Translations under genes and position numbers: made by a program
Part shown: positions 9,315 through 19,415 of the stretch, piece after piece
Position numbering within the stretch: the stretch's first letter is position 1
Layout: the number at the start of each line of letters is the position of its first letter
The notes under the pieces: model-generated
What the model was told of the DNA's origin: nothing
The model's input: only the letters and a program-made list of their open reading frames with translations
Database searches by the model: none
NCBI RefSeq assembly: GCF_918698085.1
Contig: NZ_CAKKLP010000009.1
Location: 1-64,000, forward strand
From: Chryseobacterium sp. Bi04
Lineage (GTDB): Bacteria; Bacteroidota; Bacteroidia; Flavobacteriales; Weeksellaceae
Reading direction: 5' to 3'
Length of the DNA: 64,000 nt

Positions 9315-12137
9315 TTGAAAAAGATCACGTTTTGCCTTATTTTGTTTTTAGGAGTTGTACAGGTTTCTGCACAGAAAGACAGTATATATATTGAAGCAAA
9401 GTTATCTGCTGACAGAAAAACGCTTGAAGTCAATCAGGAAATTGTTTATTACAATCACTCCGACAAGCAGCTTCAAACCGTAAAACTCCTGAACTGGATT
9501 TCCGCCTATCATAAACGTGGAACCGCATTAGTCTACAGGAAACTGGAAGACAGAAACAATGATTTGCACTTTGCAAAGCCTGAGCAGTTGGGTAAGCTTC
9601 TGGAACTGAGTATTAAAAATTCAGAAAACCAGCCTATTGCTATAAATACTCTTTCGGATGAAAATTTATTTCTTCCTCTGAAAGATGCTTTACAACCCGG
9701 CGAAGCCGTTACGTTAAAATTACAGTACCGGATACAGCTTCCTGATAAAACATTTACAGGATATGGAACAGCCGGCCAGAATACAGCCTTAAAATATTTC
9801 TTTATTGTTCCGGATCAATTTGATCCGGACAATATTTCTAAAAAAGAATACCGTGATATTGAAGAATCTGTAAGTTTTAATACTTTCTGGACCGTCAATT
9901 TTGATATTCCTGTCAATAGTTTTATCGAAAGTAACCTTCCTCAGGTTCAGATGAATTCTTTTAAAGGATACCTGGATTCTGACCCGGAATTTATAATTTC
10001 CACCAACAGCTATCCTTCTATTAAGGTTGATGTTGACGGCTTCAGTTCTGATATTAAATTTGGGTACAATCTGAAACCTGAAGAAAAACAAAACCTGGAA
10101 TTCCTCCTACCCTTACAGTTGAAATTCCTTAAAGATAAAATTGGTTTTGTCCCGCAAAACCTTTTCATTTCTGATAAATTCAGGGCTAAGGAAGATTTCT
10201 TCGGAAATAATGATATCAGATTCTGGAAATTCAAATTCCAGTTATTTACAGATGCTGAAAAAACTGACCTTGATTATTTTGGAATCATAACCAAAAAAAT
10301 TCTTGATGAAAATATCATTGCTGATAAAGAGAAAGATCACTGGTTTAAAAATGGCTTAAAATCTTATCTTGAAATTCAGTATCTGAAAAAATTCTATAAA
10401 GACACCAAACTTTTAGGGGCTCTTCCGGAGACCAAGTTATTCGGAATTAAGCCTTTAAAAATATTTCATGCATCAAAAGTAAAGCTTCTGGATCGTTATG
10501 GCTTAGCTTACCAATATATCATGCTGCAAAATCTGGATCAAAAGATTGACGACAATTTTTCTTCACTAAGTAACTTTAATGACATGGCTGTCAGCAGTTT
10601 TGAAACAGGAAGCCTATTTGATTATTCTGCTGATAAAATGGGAAATGACACCTTCAATGGTATCATAAAAAATTATATTTCACAAAATTCCGGAAAAAAA
10701 ATAAAGCCTGAAGAATTTCTGAAAGGCCTTAGCGAAAAAGATAAAGCTTCGGGATATCTCACCAATTTCCTTAAGCAGAAAAACAGGGTTAATTTTAAAC
10801 TGAAAAACATACGAAAAGAGAATGATTCTCTACATATCAAAATCACAAAAAATACAGATGCCTCTATTCCGGTAAAACTTGAAACCCAAACACGGGAAGG
10901 AGAAAAAAAAGCATATTGGATAGAAACAGAAGAAAATAAGAATAATAATGAATTACTTCTTCCAGCGTCAGATAATATTTATAAAGTCACATTAAATACA
11001 GGCTATAGCTTTCCGGAATCAAATTACAGGGATAATTTTCTGTATGCAAAAGGTATATTTTCGAATGCTAAAAAAATAAAGCTTAAGCTCATCAAAGACA
11101 TTCCTGATCCTGAATACAATGAGATCTATATCAGTCCGAGAGTACGCTTTAATAATGCTTATGATAAATTTCTTTTAGGAATCAATCTTAAAAATCAATC
11201 ATTCTTTGATCAGAAATTTTTGTATTCATTCACGCCAATGTACAGTTCAGGAACAGGAAAACTCACCGGTTCCGGAGCAGTCTCCTATTCTTTTCTGCCT
11301 GCTGAAAGTATTATTCGAAGCCTTACCTTTGGGGTTTCAGGATCTTATTTCCACTATGATTACGGATTGGCTTACCGAAAGGCATCGGTACTTTCCAATA
11401 TCAGCTTCAGGAAAGATCCCCGGAGTACGATAAGCAGAAGTATTGGAATGTCTTATAATTATTTCGACAGGGATCTCAGCCCTGTTATGATTGCTAATAA
11501 TGATTACAAAAAATATAATCTGTGGAGCTTAGGGTATGGTTACAGTGATAATCAGATGATTCATGAAAAGAGTTTCAGCCTGAGCACACAAGGAATGGAA
11601 GATTTCAACAAAGTTACTGCTGAAGCCTTTTACAGGTGGGAATTTGCCCCGAAACAAAAACTGAGCTTACGTTTATTCGCTGGGTATTTCGTAAGAAATG
11701 ATACCCGAAATAATTTATTTAATTACGGAATTTCAAGAGTTTCAAATTATGCGTTCTCTTACAGCCTTTTGGGTGAGAGTGCTAACAGCGGCCTTCTTTC
11801 GCAGCAATTTATTTTAGCTGATGGAGGGTTTAAATCATTTATACCGGGCTCCGTTAACAAATGGATCACTTCCTTTAATGTAGATTCCAGTGTATGGAAA
11901 ATATTTCATGTATATGCTGATGCGGGGATCTATAAAAATCAAAACCATCCTACCAAGTTTATATGGGACAGCGGTATTAAAGTAAGAATTATTCCGGATT
12001 TCCTTGAAATTTATTTCCCTATACAATCTTCACTTGGCTTTGAGCCTTCATTCAAGGATTACGCAAAACGTATAAGATACACCCTTGTTCTCAATCTGGG
12101 GACCATTATTAATGCTGCCAGAAGAGGCTGGTATTAA
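9315..12137 (+). CDS. Degenerate M1-peptidase-like protein with barrel-like C-terminus
   Basis: About 940 residues from a TTG at 9315, which gives a perfect signal peptide (LKKITFCLILFLGVVQVSAQ); a longer frame starting at 9216 would overlap the UMP synthase and bury that signal. The first 190 residues resemble the N-terminal beta domain of M1 aminopeptidases, and HWFKNGLKSYLEIQYL matches the helix that carries the third zinc ligand in active enzymes (WLNEGF). Here that Glu is missing and no HEXXH is seen, so it is probably catalytically dead. From about residue 660 on, alternating aromatic strands ending in Tyr/Trp suggest an outer-membrane barrel. Confidence 0.65.
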   Translation: MKKITFCLILFLGVVQVSAQKDSIYIEAKLSADRKTLEVNQEIVYYNHSDKQLQTVKLLNWISAYHKRGTALVYRKLEDRNNDLHFAKPEQLGKLLELSIKNSENQPIAINTLSDENLFLPLKDALQPGEAVTLKLQYRIQLPDKTFTGYGTAGQNTALKYFFIVPDQFDPDNISKKEYRDIEESVSFNTFWTVNFDIPVNSFIESNLPQVQMNSFKGYLDSDPEFIISTNSYPSIKVDVDGFSSDIKFGYNLKPEEKQNLEFLLPLQLKFLKDKIGFVPQNLFISDKFRAKEDFFGNNDIRFWKFKFQLFTDAEKTDLDYFGIITKKILDENIIADKEKDHWFKNGLKSYLEIQYLKKFYKDTKLLGALPETKLFGIKPLKIFHASKVKLLDRYGLAYQYIMLQNLDQKIDDNFSSLSNFNDMAVSSFETGSLFDYSADKMGNDTFNGIIKNYISQNSGKKIKPEEFLKGLSEKDKASGYLTNFLKQKNRVNFKLKNIRKENDSLHIKITKNTDASIPVKLETQTREGEKKAYWIETEENKNNNELLLPASDNIYKVTLNTGYSFPESNYRDNFLYAKGIFSNAKKIKLKLIKDIPDPEYNEIYISPRVRFNNAYDKFLLGINLKNQSFFDQKFLYSFTPMYSSGTGKLTGSGAVSYSFLPAESIIRSLTFGVSGSYFHYDYGLAYRKASVLSNISFRKDPRSTISRSIGMSYNYFDRDLSPVMIANNDYKKYNLWSLGYGYSDNQMIHEKSFSLSTQGMEDFNKVTAEAFYRWEFAPKQKLSLRLFAGYFVRNDTRNNLFNYGISRVSNYAFSYSLLGESANSGLLSQQFILADGGFKSFIPGSVNKWITSFNVDSSVWKIFHVYADAGIYKNQNHPTKFIWDSGIKVRIIPDFLEIYFPIQSSLGFEPSFKDYAKRIRYTLVLNLGTIINAARRGWY

Positions 12138-12195
12138 TAAATAGGAAACAGATAAAACAATGGTTATATTCTAAACCGGATATTTAAAAATAAAA

Positions 12196-12222
12196 GGCTA
12201 TCTTACTTTAAGGTAGCCCTTC
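12196..12222. terminator. Bidirectional terminator between convergent genes
   Basis: GGCTATCTTA and TAAGGTAGCC form a 10-bp stem with a 3-nt loop between two convergent genes. T/A-rich flanks on both sides would let it serve both. Confidence 0.65.
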
Positions 12223-12232
12223 TCTATAAAAA

Positions 12233-13042
12233 TTAATCTCTTACAATTTTCTGGGAAATAGGAACATTATTAATTGTCCCTGTTACGAAATAAGTCCCTT
12301 TAGGCAATTCTGCAATATCGAGAGCTAAGACAGTTTTTGTAGGTGCTTTTTTCACAACGCGCCTGAAGGTATCATACACTTTAACATCGGTAATTTCAGT
12401 TCCGAAAACAATCTCATTTCCTTTTATAAATGGATTTTGTACAAAACCAGACTTTGCAGTACCTTCAAGGGAGAAATCAACCAGATTATCATTGCTTGTA
12501 CCCATTATTCTTTTGATCCCCGTTGTTATTGTTGGAGAGGGAGCCGGTCCGTCACCCATAAACTGATCTGCATTGGAACCATATCCTACAAAATCCAGCA
12601 CATTGGATGATACCGGTCCGGGAACCTGTACATTATCAGATGCCAATGCAATTTTTCCGGAAACCCCTGAAATATGTATTCCCTTTGATTTATTAGGAGT
12701 TGCATCAAAATTAATTACCGTTGTCGCAATATAATCCGGAGTTGGTAAATTGATGGTACCACCGCCAATCTCAGCCTCCTGAATCAAATAGGTTTGCTCC
12801 GGATTCAGGGTAATGTCAGGTAATGCATGATATTGATTAAATGCCCCTACTGCCGGTGCATACTGAATAGTAGCTCCCGATAAAGAAACGGGAACATTTC
12901 CTATATTTTTTAAAATAATATAATTATTTTTTAATACAGCTCCGGAATTTTCATTTCCTCCATAGATCTCATTGATAACGATTTGAGCATTTGTAAATAC
13001 AGCAAACAGTACAGATCCAACAATAGTAAATATTTTTTTCAT
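12233..13042 (-). CDS. Lamin-tail-domain T9SS cargo protein
   Basis: 269 residues with a signal peptide (MKKIFTIVGSVLFAVFTNAQ). The body is a lamin tail domain: IVINEIYGGNEN at the mature N-terminus, then YIILKNIGNVPVSLSG, typical of extracellular bacterial LTD proteins. The last 65 residues are a type A T9SS sorting tail (EIVFGTEITDVKVYDTFRR ... LPKGTYFVTG ... QKIVRD). Predicted to cross the outer membrane by the gliding-linked T9SS and be released or attached to the surface. Ligand or substrate unknown. It is the first of three cargo genes on this strand within 4 kb. Confidence 0.8.
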   Translation of the reverse strand: MKKIFTIVGSVLFAVFTNAQIVINEIYGGNENSGAVLKNNYIILKNIGNVPVSLSGATIQYAPAVGAFNQYHALPDITLNPEQTYLIQEAEIGGGTINLPTPDYIATTVINFDATPNKSKGIHISGVSGKIALASDNVQVPGPVSSNVLDFVGYGSNADQFMGDGPAPSPTITTGIKRIMGTSNDNLVDFSLEGTAKSGFVQNPFIKGNEIVFGTEITDVKVYDTFRRVVKKAPTKTVLALDIAELPKGTYFVTGTINNVPISQKIVRD

Positions 13043-13308
13043 AGATGTTTAATTTTAGCGACAGGTTAATATAAAAATATCAAAAATAATACCATGGAAT
13101 TGGTAAATATCTAAAGCAACATGTTTAGGGATATACCAAAAATACTACTGTTAAAATGATTTTGATTATTATTTTTTGGCAATAGGAAGAGTCTGAAACT
13201 TAATGAGGGGAATACATTATTCACAGTGGAACTATGGGCTAATGAAATTGATTTCAGATTTTATTACTATTTCTCCAGTATAAATATATACCCATTATAA
13301 TGACATTA

Positions 13309-13725
13309 TCATTCGTTCTTTTTGAGTGCTGATTTTATTAATGTTTCTGTACCGAACCAGCCCCAGTAAATACGGTGATTTGTAATTTTGCCGTCTTTAA
13401 TTTTCATTAATTCCAAAATATCAATTTGATCACCATCGGGAGTTTCCCTCGGATATTCCCAGATTAATGTTTCTTTAGCCATATAAGAATCTCCATTCCT
13501 ATACCATCTTACCAATTCATTTGGGCGCCTTTTTGTACCTTCTTCCAAAAACCGCAGAATTTCATTTTTACCTTTTAAAATCCCCGATTTTGTATCCAGA
13601 ATTCTGGGTACAAGCGGGCTTTCAAAAACAGCATCTTCGGCATACAGATTAATCAGCTCCTGGGTTTGTCTGTTTTTGGCATACAGGTGCCATTTTTCGT
13701 AAATATAGTTAAGGTCATTTTCCAT
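13309..13725 (-). CDS. NTF2-like (SnoaL-type) protein
   Basis: 138 residues, cytosolic. The cone-shaped NTF2-like fold is suggested by the opening helix (YIYEKWHLYAKNRQTQELI), LYAEDAVFESP, and the terminal strand pair ILELMKIKDGKITNHRIYWGWFG. Members range from ketosteroid-isomerase-like enzymes to simple binding proteins; no catalytic set can be assigned. The gene is isolated between two secreted-protein genes. Confidence 0.7.
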   Translation of the reverse strand: MENDLNYIYEKWHLYAKNRQTQELINLYAEDAVFESPLVPRILDTKSGILKGKNEILRFLEEGTKRRPNELVRWYRNGDSYMAKETLIWEYPRETPDGDQIDILELMKIKDGKITNHRIYWGWFGTETLIKSALKKNE

Positions 13726-13870
13726 CTTTCACTTAATATTTTTCAACTTTTCTCTATTGTAGAGAACTTCAATTTACAAAAAAATTGTTATTCTTTATAT
13801 AAGAAACCGTATTCGAGACAGAAGAGGTAGTATTGGAATAAATGGTCAACCGCAAATCAAAACTTTAGAT

Positions 13871-13902
13871 AAAAAATCCGCTATTTCATTGAAATAACGG
13901 AT
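13871..13902 (-). terminator. Intrinsic terminator of the 316-residue T9SS cargo gene
   Basis: ATCCGCTATTTC and GAAATAACGGAT pair nearly perfectly. Read on the minus strand the stem is followed by a run of T (13871-13875), directly after the gene's stop. Confidence 0.8.
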
Positions 13903-13928
13903 CTATATTTTATCTAAAAGCTTAGTTT

Positions 13929-14879
13929 TTAGTCTTTCAAAATCTTTTGAGATACCGGCTGATTGTTTACTGTACCGGTTACAATATAGTTTCCTTTTGT
14001 AAGTTCAGCTACGTTTACAGTTCCGTTTTGTTTTACAGAAGCTGTTTTCACAACTTGTCCGTACATATTGAAAACTTTTACATCTTTTACATCAGCTCCA
14101 AAAATAATTTCTTCATTTTTAACGAAAGAATTCTTTACAAAGTTTCCTGATTTTCCATTTTTAAATTCTGAAACGGCTAATGTTGGAGAATATACCTTTG
14201 CCACCAGATTGTCAATGGAGATATTCCCAGTTCCTGAAGTAGCACTTCCACCCTGTCTGATAGCTACCCCACCAATTGTTGCAGAAGCACCTCCTGTTCC
14301 TGTACTGTTTGTAAGTAATGGCTGTGAATTGATTTGTAAAGTCGCTGTATTTGTACCAGGAGTTACTGTATTATCAATAATATAAGTTACTGTAATATTG
14401 GCAGGTGTCCCATAAGGAATTTCAGTTCCATAAGTAGGTGTTACAGCTCCCGCACCGTTATTCAATACGCCTAAAGAATATCCTGATGCAGTTCCTTTAG
14501 CATAAAGTCTTGCATTAAAATTATTTCCCGGACTAGCACCTGAAGTAATTGTAAACATTAAAAAATAATCTCCAGATGTACTTAGACCCGCTGCACTGGC
14601 TACATTAATTGTAGCAGAATATTCGGCTTTGCTAACGGCAGTTGCACTAATAGTATACAAAGATGAAAATGCTTTATTTACATCTTCTGAATTTCCTGCC
14701 ACAAGATTAGCAGCAGTTCCGTTAGATGTCAATTGTCCCGGAGTTGCTCCACTGTGAGTAACCCATCCATTTGCGTTAAGAGCTCCTGTAAAACTAAAAT
14801 CTTCCGTCAAAACGGTAGTTTGCGCATTCATAAAACCAATAGCAGAAGCTATTCCCAAAATAGTAAAGATTTTTTTCAT
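13929..14879 (-). CDS. Secreted T9SS cargo protein, unknown
   Basis: 316 residues with a signal peptide (MKKIFTILGIASAIGFMNAQ). The mature protein is rich in Ser, Thr, Gly and Ala and has a jelly-roll-like run of strands (about 25-225), reminiscent of flavobacterial surface proteins that share a LamG-like fold; no active site is visible. The last 80 residues form a T9SS type A sorting tail (EIIFGADVKDVKVFNMYGQ ... LTKGNYIVTG ... QKILKD). It has its own terminator, as does the upstream neighbour, so each cargo gene appears to be a separate unit. Confidence 0.75.
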   Translation of the reverse strand: MKKIFTILGIASAIGFMNAQTTVLTEDFSFTGALNANGWVTHSGATPGQLTSNGTAANLVAGNSEDVNKAFSSLYTISATAVSKAEYSATINVASAAGLSTSGDYFLMFTITSGASPGNNFNARLYAKGTASGYSLGVLNNGAGAVTPTYGTEIPYGTPANITVTYIIDNTVTPGTNTATLQINSQPLLTNSTGTGGASATIGGVAIRQGGSATSGTGNISIDNLVAKVYSPTLAVSEFKNGKSGNFVKNSFVKNEEIIFGADVKDVKVFNMYGQVVKTASVKQNGTVNVAELTKGNYIVTGTVNNQPVSQKILKD

Positions 14880-14913
14880 TGTATGATGATTTAAATTTAT
14901 AGCTTAAAAGTAC

Positions 14914-14943
14914 AAAAAAACCATCACTCTACTAAAGTGATGG
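14914..14943 (-). terminator. Intrinsic terminator of the 311-residue T9SS cargo gene
   Basis: CCATCACT and AGTGATGG form an 8-bp stem; on the minus strand it is followed by seven T residues. It separates the two consecutive T9SS cargo genes. Confidence 0.85.
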
Positions 14944-14967
14944 TGTATATTTAACAATTAGTTAAAA

Positions 14968-15903
14968 TTATCTTTTAATAACCTTCTCAGAAACGTTTTT
15001 ACCGTTTACAATTCCTGTTACAAAATAAATACCTTTTTGAAGTTCGGTCACATTTAAACTTCCATTTTCATTTACTGAAGCTGTTTTGATCAATTGTCCA
15101 CTTACATTGAAAATTTTAACTTCTGATTGCACTCCGAAGTAAATTTCATTTTCAACTGAAGTATTTTTAACAAAAGATTTGCTTGAAATTCTATTTTCTC
15201 CTGTTGCCAAGGTTCCTCCCTGAGGTGTTAAGGAAAAGTCATCTATAGCAAGACCGTCATCAGACTGATCAGCATTAAAATCAACAAACCGGATCCAAAA
15301 TGTCTGTCCTACAGGAATATTTAGCGCCGTAATTGTTGAACTAAGTGCCGTTCTATAGCTTGCAGCATTCCCGTCTCTCGGTCCTGCAGTTCCTGTAGCG
15401 TTAGTGGTTTCATAGGTTAAAGCTGAAACAGCAGTCCATGTTCCTGTAGTCAATGACGTAGCATCCGTGCTGTATTCAAATATAATTTTATCATTACTCC
15501 CTCTGTTCAGCTGTCCCATTCTCCATTCTTCACCAGTATACGATATTTGAAGATCTGTAATTTGATTTCCTGTATCATTTTTAAACTGAGCACCCCATCT
15601 TGATAATAAGTTACTGCTCGCCACGGATCCTAATGCTCTGTCTGTACTGCCTGCTGATCCATAACTATAGGTATTTCCAGCATTTAATGCTCCTGTATCT
15701 GCTGCGTATGTAGAATTTGCATTAGCTCCTGTCTCTAGAATGCTCCATCCTGCTAAACCTCCGGTTAAAGCCAGGGAACCTGTTCCCGTATTTGCCAATT
15801 CATCAAAATTCTGAGCGTAAGGAGTATTTAGTGTCGTTAAGCTAATTTGACCAAATGCAAAACCTGTTAAACAAAATAAAGCTAACGAATAAAGTTTTTT
15901 CAT
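14968..15903 (-). CDS. Secreted T9SS cargo protein, unknown
   Basis: 311 residues with a signal peptide (MKKLYSLALFCLTGFAFGQ). The body begins LTTLNTPYAQNFDELANTG and includes GLAIDDFSLTPQGG near residue 225, a pattern common in flavobacterial secreted proteins with a carbohydrate-binding-like beta sandwich, often linked to nucleases or adhesins. The C-terminus is a T9SS type A tail (EIYFGVQSEVKIFNVSGQ ... LQKGIYFVTG ... EKVIKR). No catalytic motif is visible, so binding or structural roles are as likely as enzymatic ones. Confidence 0.75.
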   Translation of the reverse strand: MKKLYSLALFCLTGFAFGQISLTTLNTPYAQNFDELANTGTGSLALTGGLAGWSILETGANANSTYAADTGALNAGNTYSYGSAGSTDRALGSVASSNLLSRWGAQFKNDTGNQITDLQISYTGEEWRMGQLNRGSNDKIIFEYSTDATSLTTGTWTAVSALTYETTNATGTAGPRDGNAASYRTALSSTITALNIPVGQTFWIRFVDFNADQSDDGLAIDDFSLTPQGGTLATGENRISSKSFVKNTSVENEIYFGVQSEVKIFNVSGQLIKTASVNENGSLNVTELQKGIYFVTGIVNGKNVSEKVIKR

Positions 15904-16050
15904 GATTAAAATTTAAATATTAATAATTTCAACCGCTAAATTATAGCTAATTTTCAGTCATTCGCAATAATTATATTAATTTTCTGTTAATAATACTAAA
16001 CCCCATTCCGTTAACATTTTTTAATTATTTTTACGGATTATTTTCAGGAC

Positions 16051-19000
16051 TTGCGGAATTTTATTCTACTATTCGTATTCTTCTTTTTAGGGATCTTCTC
16101 AGGGAGTGCCCAGGTATTTTCATGGAAAAACCCCAATGTTCCTGAAGACAGTATAAAAAAGGACAGTATTCTGGCTGCAAGGCTGGAACAGGATATTTTC
16201 ACAAAGGATACCCTTGACTTTATAAGGACCAATAATAAAATTATTATTGATGAAGCTGTACTGGCTAAAAATGATAAAAAAAGATTTTTAGGAGAACTGA
16301 ATTCTAAAGGTTCCATCATCCGGGGGATCACTTTTGGGAATAATCAGGGGCAATCTGTACAAAGTTCCATGGATCTTCAGATTTCAGGACGCCTTTCCAA
16401 GGATGTAACCATTCTGGCAAGTATTTCAGACCATAATTTACCAATTCAGGCTGATGGATATACGCAAACTCTGGAAGAATTTGATAAAATTTATATGCAG
16501 CTTAATATTAAGGATAAATCTATTCTTAGAGCCGGGCATTTAGATCTTGTTGAATCTAAAAATTACTTTGCCAAATATCAGAGAAGAAGCATGGGGCTAC
16601 AGTTTCAGACTGAATTTGGAACTGAAAACAAAACGCTTGTAGATGTTTCTATGGGAGTTGCACGAAGTGAGTTTCACAGAATCCGTTTTCAGGGGGTGGA
16701 AGGAAACCAAGGACCTTACCGTTTAACAGGTAAAAACGGGGAACAGTTTATCACACTGATCTCGGGATCTGAGCAGGTATTCATTGACGGTATTTTAATG
16801 AAGCGTGGTGAAAACCAGGATTATATCATCAATTATAATACGGGCGAGGTTACTTTTACCAGCTTCCGCCCTATTTTCCAGCAGAATTTCATTACCATCT
16901 CTTATAATTACGCCAACAGAAATTATTCCAGATATTTATTTACGGGTAAACTGGAGCATCAGAGGGAAAAGTTCAAAGTAGGCCTTAACTGGTTTATGGA
17001 AAATGATAATAAAAATGCACCTCTTTCTTTAAACCTGTCTAAAGAGGATGAGGAAATTCTTGCCAATGCCGGAAATGACCCTAATTTGATGTATGCTCCA
17101 TCGGGGGTTGTTACCGAATATGATGTCAATAAAATCTTATATATTTTACATTCAAGTCCTACCGGAGACTTCTATGAGTTTTCCACAGATCAGAATGGAA
17201 CACTTTATCAGGTTTCCTTTACTTATTTCGGAGCCAACCAGGGAGATTATAAAGTAGCACAAACCACTAATAACGGGCGTGTTTTTGAATATGCAGGACC
17301 TAATGGCGGAGATTACAGAGCCGTAAGAAAGCTTCCTTCTCCTCAAAAATCCCAGGTTTTCTCCCTAAACTCAGAGTATTTATTACATGAAGGAAAAATA
17401 GGCACTGATATTTCCATGAGTAACTATGATATCAACTTATTCTCCTCAAAAGATTCTGATCAGAACATTGGATATGCCTGGCGAATTTTTGGAAATAAAA
17501 GTTTTACTAAAAACAACTGGAAAGGAACTCCAAGTTTTGAATACCAGTATATCGACAGGCAGTTCCATATTCTGGACCGTATCAATGATGTAGAATTCTC
17601 CAGAGACTTCAACTTAGTACAGGAATTCAACAACAGAACTCAAAACAGGTTCACTTTCAGCTTCCTGAATAAGTGGAATAATAAATCTACCTTAAATTAC
17701 CGTATTAACTATCTGAATGAACAGGATTCTTATAAAGGAATTAAAAACGACCTGGATTTTGGTTGGATCAAAGGAAAATTCTTTACGAAAGGAAACTTTT
17801 CATTCCTTAATACCAATGCAACACTGCAGGATACCAAGTTTATCCGTGGTGGTGTTTCCACAGAATATACCGGTAAAAAAGGCAGCTGGACTATCGGAGG
17901 GAGCATGGAACATAATGAGAAAAAGTACAATGATACTCAACTCCTGGATGTGACCAGTTTCAGCTGGAAAGAAATTTTTGTTCAAAAGAAAATTGGCGAC
18001 AGCACCCGGACCAAATTGCTTGCAAAAGTATACATGAGGGATAATGACTCTGTACGTGATAACAGGCTTCAAAGCATGAACAATATTTTGGGAATCATGG
18101 CAGAGAGCCAAATCATCAAGACTGAAAGAACTACTTTAAATGCGTTAATTCACTATAGAAAATTCTTCTATCAAAATGATATTGCTGATGCCGTAACCAG
18201 AAATAATGATTTTGTGGTTGGAAATATCCTTTACAATCAACAGCTTTTCAGAAACGGAATGCGTTTACAGGCATTCTATGAATTAGGAAACGGACAGGAG
18301 GCACAAAGAGAATTTCAATACATTAAAGTAACTGATGGACAAGGGGTTTATAAATGGACTGATTATAATGGAGATGGTATTCAGCAGCTGGATGAATTTG
18401 AGATCGCAGAATATTCGGATTTAGCGAAATATATTCGTGTTTACACCAATTCTGTACGATATATTCCTTCCAATAAAAATAAGCTGCAGCTGGCTTTATT
18501 TGTGAATCCTGCTATTGTATTTAATTCTGAAAATGCATTTTTAAAGCGTTGGAACTTCAATATTTCATTAAATTCTCAAAACTCTTTCTATAAAAAAGAT
18601 AGGGTGCTGGTCCTTAACCCTTTTGAAAAAAACAGTGATCAGATTCTTAAAAACCAGAATATACTGACCTCTGTACAGTTTAATCCTACCGACAAATCCG
18701 GCTGGAACGGGAACTACCGGTTTATATCTAATGACAATCTTATCAATGCCAACTTCAGCAGTGAAGAGCGTGAGCAGATTTCTCATTTCCTGAATATAGG
18801 ATATTGGTTCAATAAAGAATTCAGGGTAGACTGGGAAAACTCAATACATGATATTAAAAATTCTTCGCAGCTGTTTGCAACAAGAGATTACCGTTTAAAT
18901 AATATGGAAACCAAACCAAAGGCTACCTATAAATTTACTGATGCTATCCAGACTGAGCTCTCCGCTGCTTACCGCAAAAAAGAGAGAGTGGACGGAGAAG

Positions 19001-19287
19001 AAAACCTTAAAGCCTTTGATATCACCGGAACCATTCAGTGGGAGCGTAAAAAAACATCAATTCGTGGGAATTTCTCATTCATTAACAATACATTCACCGG
19101 AAACAATTACAGTATTGTAGGAAACCAGATGCTGGATGGTTTAAAGCCCGGAAAAAACCAGGTATGGAGTATCTTCATTCAGCAGGCAATCAATTCTTTC
19201 ATTCAGCTAAATTTAAATTATGAAGGAAGAAATTCTGGCGACAGAACAATCCATATCGGAAGTATGCAGGTAAAAGCAAGCTTCTAA
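16051..19287 (+). CDS. Large outer-membrane protein, unknown
   Basis: 1078 residues starting with TTG; this start gives a complete signal peptide (LRNFILLFVFFFLGIFSGSA) and no nearby ATG does. After a short acidic linker comes GSIIRGITFGNNQGQSVQSS (about 85-105), a segment that recurs in large Bacteroidetes outer-membrane proteins including SprA-like ones. The rest is a long series of amphipathic strands with alternating aromatic residues, ending in Phe, as expected for a beta barrel. A DYNGDGIQQLDEFE stretch near residue 770 looks like an EF-hand-type calcium loop. Function unknown; no partner gene is adjacent. Confidence 0.65.
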   Translation: MRNFILLFVFFFLGIFSGSAQVFSWKNPNVPEDSIKKDSILAARLEQDIFTKDTLDFIRTNNKIIIDEAVLAKNDKKRFLGELNSKGSIIRGITFGNNQGQSVQSSMDLQISGRLSKDVTILASISDHNLPIQADGYTQTLEEFDKIYMQLNIKDKSILRAGHLDLVESKNYFAKYQRRSMGLQFQTEFGTENKTLVDVSMGVARSEFHRIRFQGVEGNQGPYRLTGKNGEQFITLISGSEQVFIDGILMKRGENQDYIINYNTGEVTFTSFRPIFQQNFITISYNYANRNYSRYLFTGKLEHQREKFKVGLNWFMENDNKNAPLSLNLSKEDEEILANAGNDPNLMYAPSGVVTEYDVNKILYILHSSPTGDFYEFSTDQNGTLYQVSFTYFGANQGDYKVAQTTNNGRVFEYAGPNGGDYRAVRKLPSPQKSQVFSLNSEYLLHEGKIGTDISMSNYDINLFSSKDSDQNIGYAWRIFGNKSFTKNNWKGTPSFEYQYIDRQFHILDRINDVEFSRDFNLVQEFNNRTQNRFTFSFLNKWNNKSTLNYRINYLNEQDSYKGIKNDLDFGWIKGKFFTKGNFSFLNTNATLQDTKFIRGGVSTEYTGKKGSWTIGGSMEHNEKKYNDTQLLDVTSFSWKEIFVQKKIGDSTRTKLLAKVYMRDNDSVRDNRLQSMNNILGIMAESQIIKTERTTLNALIHYRKFFYQNDIADAVTRNNDFVVGNILYNQQLFRNGMRLQAFYELGNGQEAQREFQYIKVTDGQGVYKWTDYNGDGIQQLDEFEIAEYSDLAKYIRVYTNSVRYIPSNKNKLQLALFVNPAIVFNSENAFLKRWNFNISLNSQNSFYKKDRVLVLNPFEKNSDQILKNQNILTSVQFNPTDKSGWNGNYRFISNDNLINANFSSEEREQISHFLNIGYWFNKEFRVDWENSIHDIKNSSQLFATRDYRLNNMETKPKATYKFTDAIQTELSAAYRKKERVDGEENLKAFDITGTIQWERKKTSIRGNFSFINNTFTGNNYSIVGNQMLDGLKPGKNQVWSIFIQQAINSFIQLNLNYEGRNSGDRTIHIGSMQVKASF

Positions 19288-19403
19288 GGCTTGAAGACAT
19301 TAGGAAGACAATGCTATACGCGCATATCTTCCATTCTTAGACGCTTAAAATCACCCCATCACACTCATAGATATTATCATATTTTCTAATCCTTAGAATT
19401 TTG

Positions 19404-19411
19404 TAAATTTG
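19404..19411 (+). promoter_or_regulatory. Promoter -7 box before dusB
   Basis: TAAATTTG lies only 4 bp before the dusB ATG. If used, transcription would start at or next to the start codon and yield a leaderless mRNA. The -33 site reads TTT. Confidence 0.5.
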
Positions 19412-19415
19412 CACC

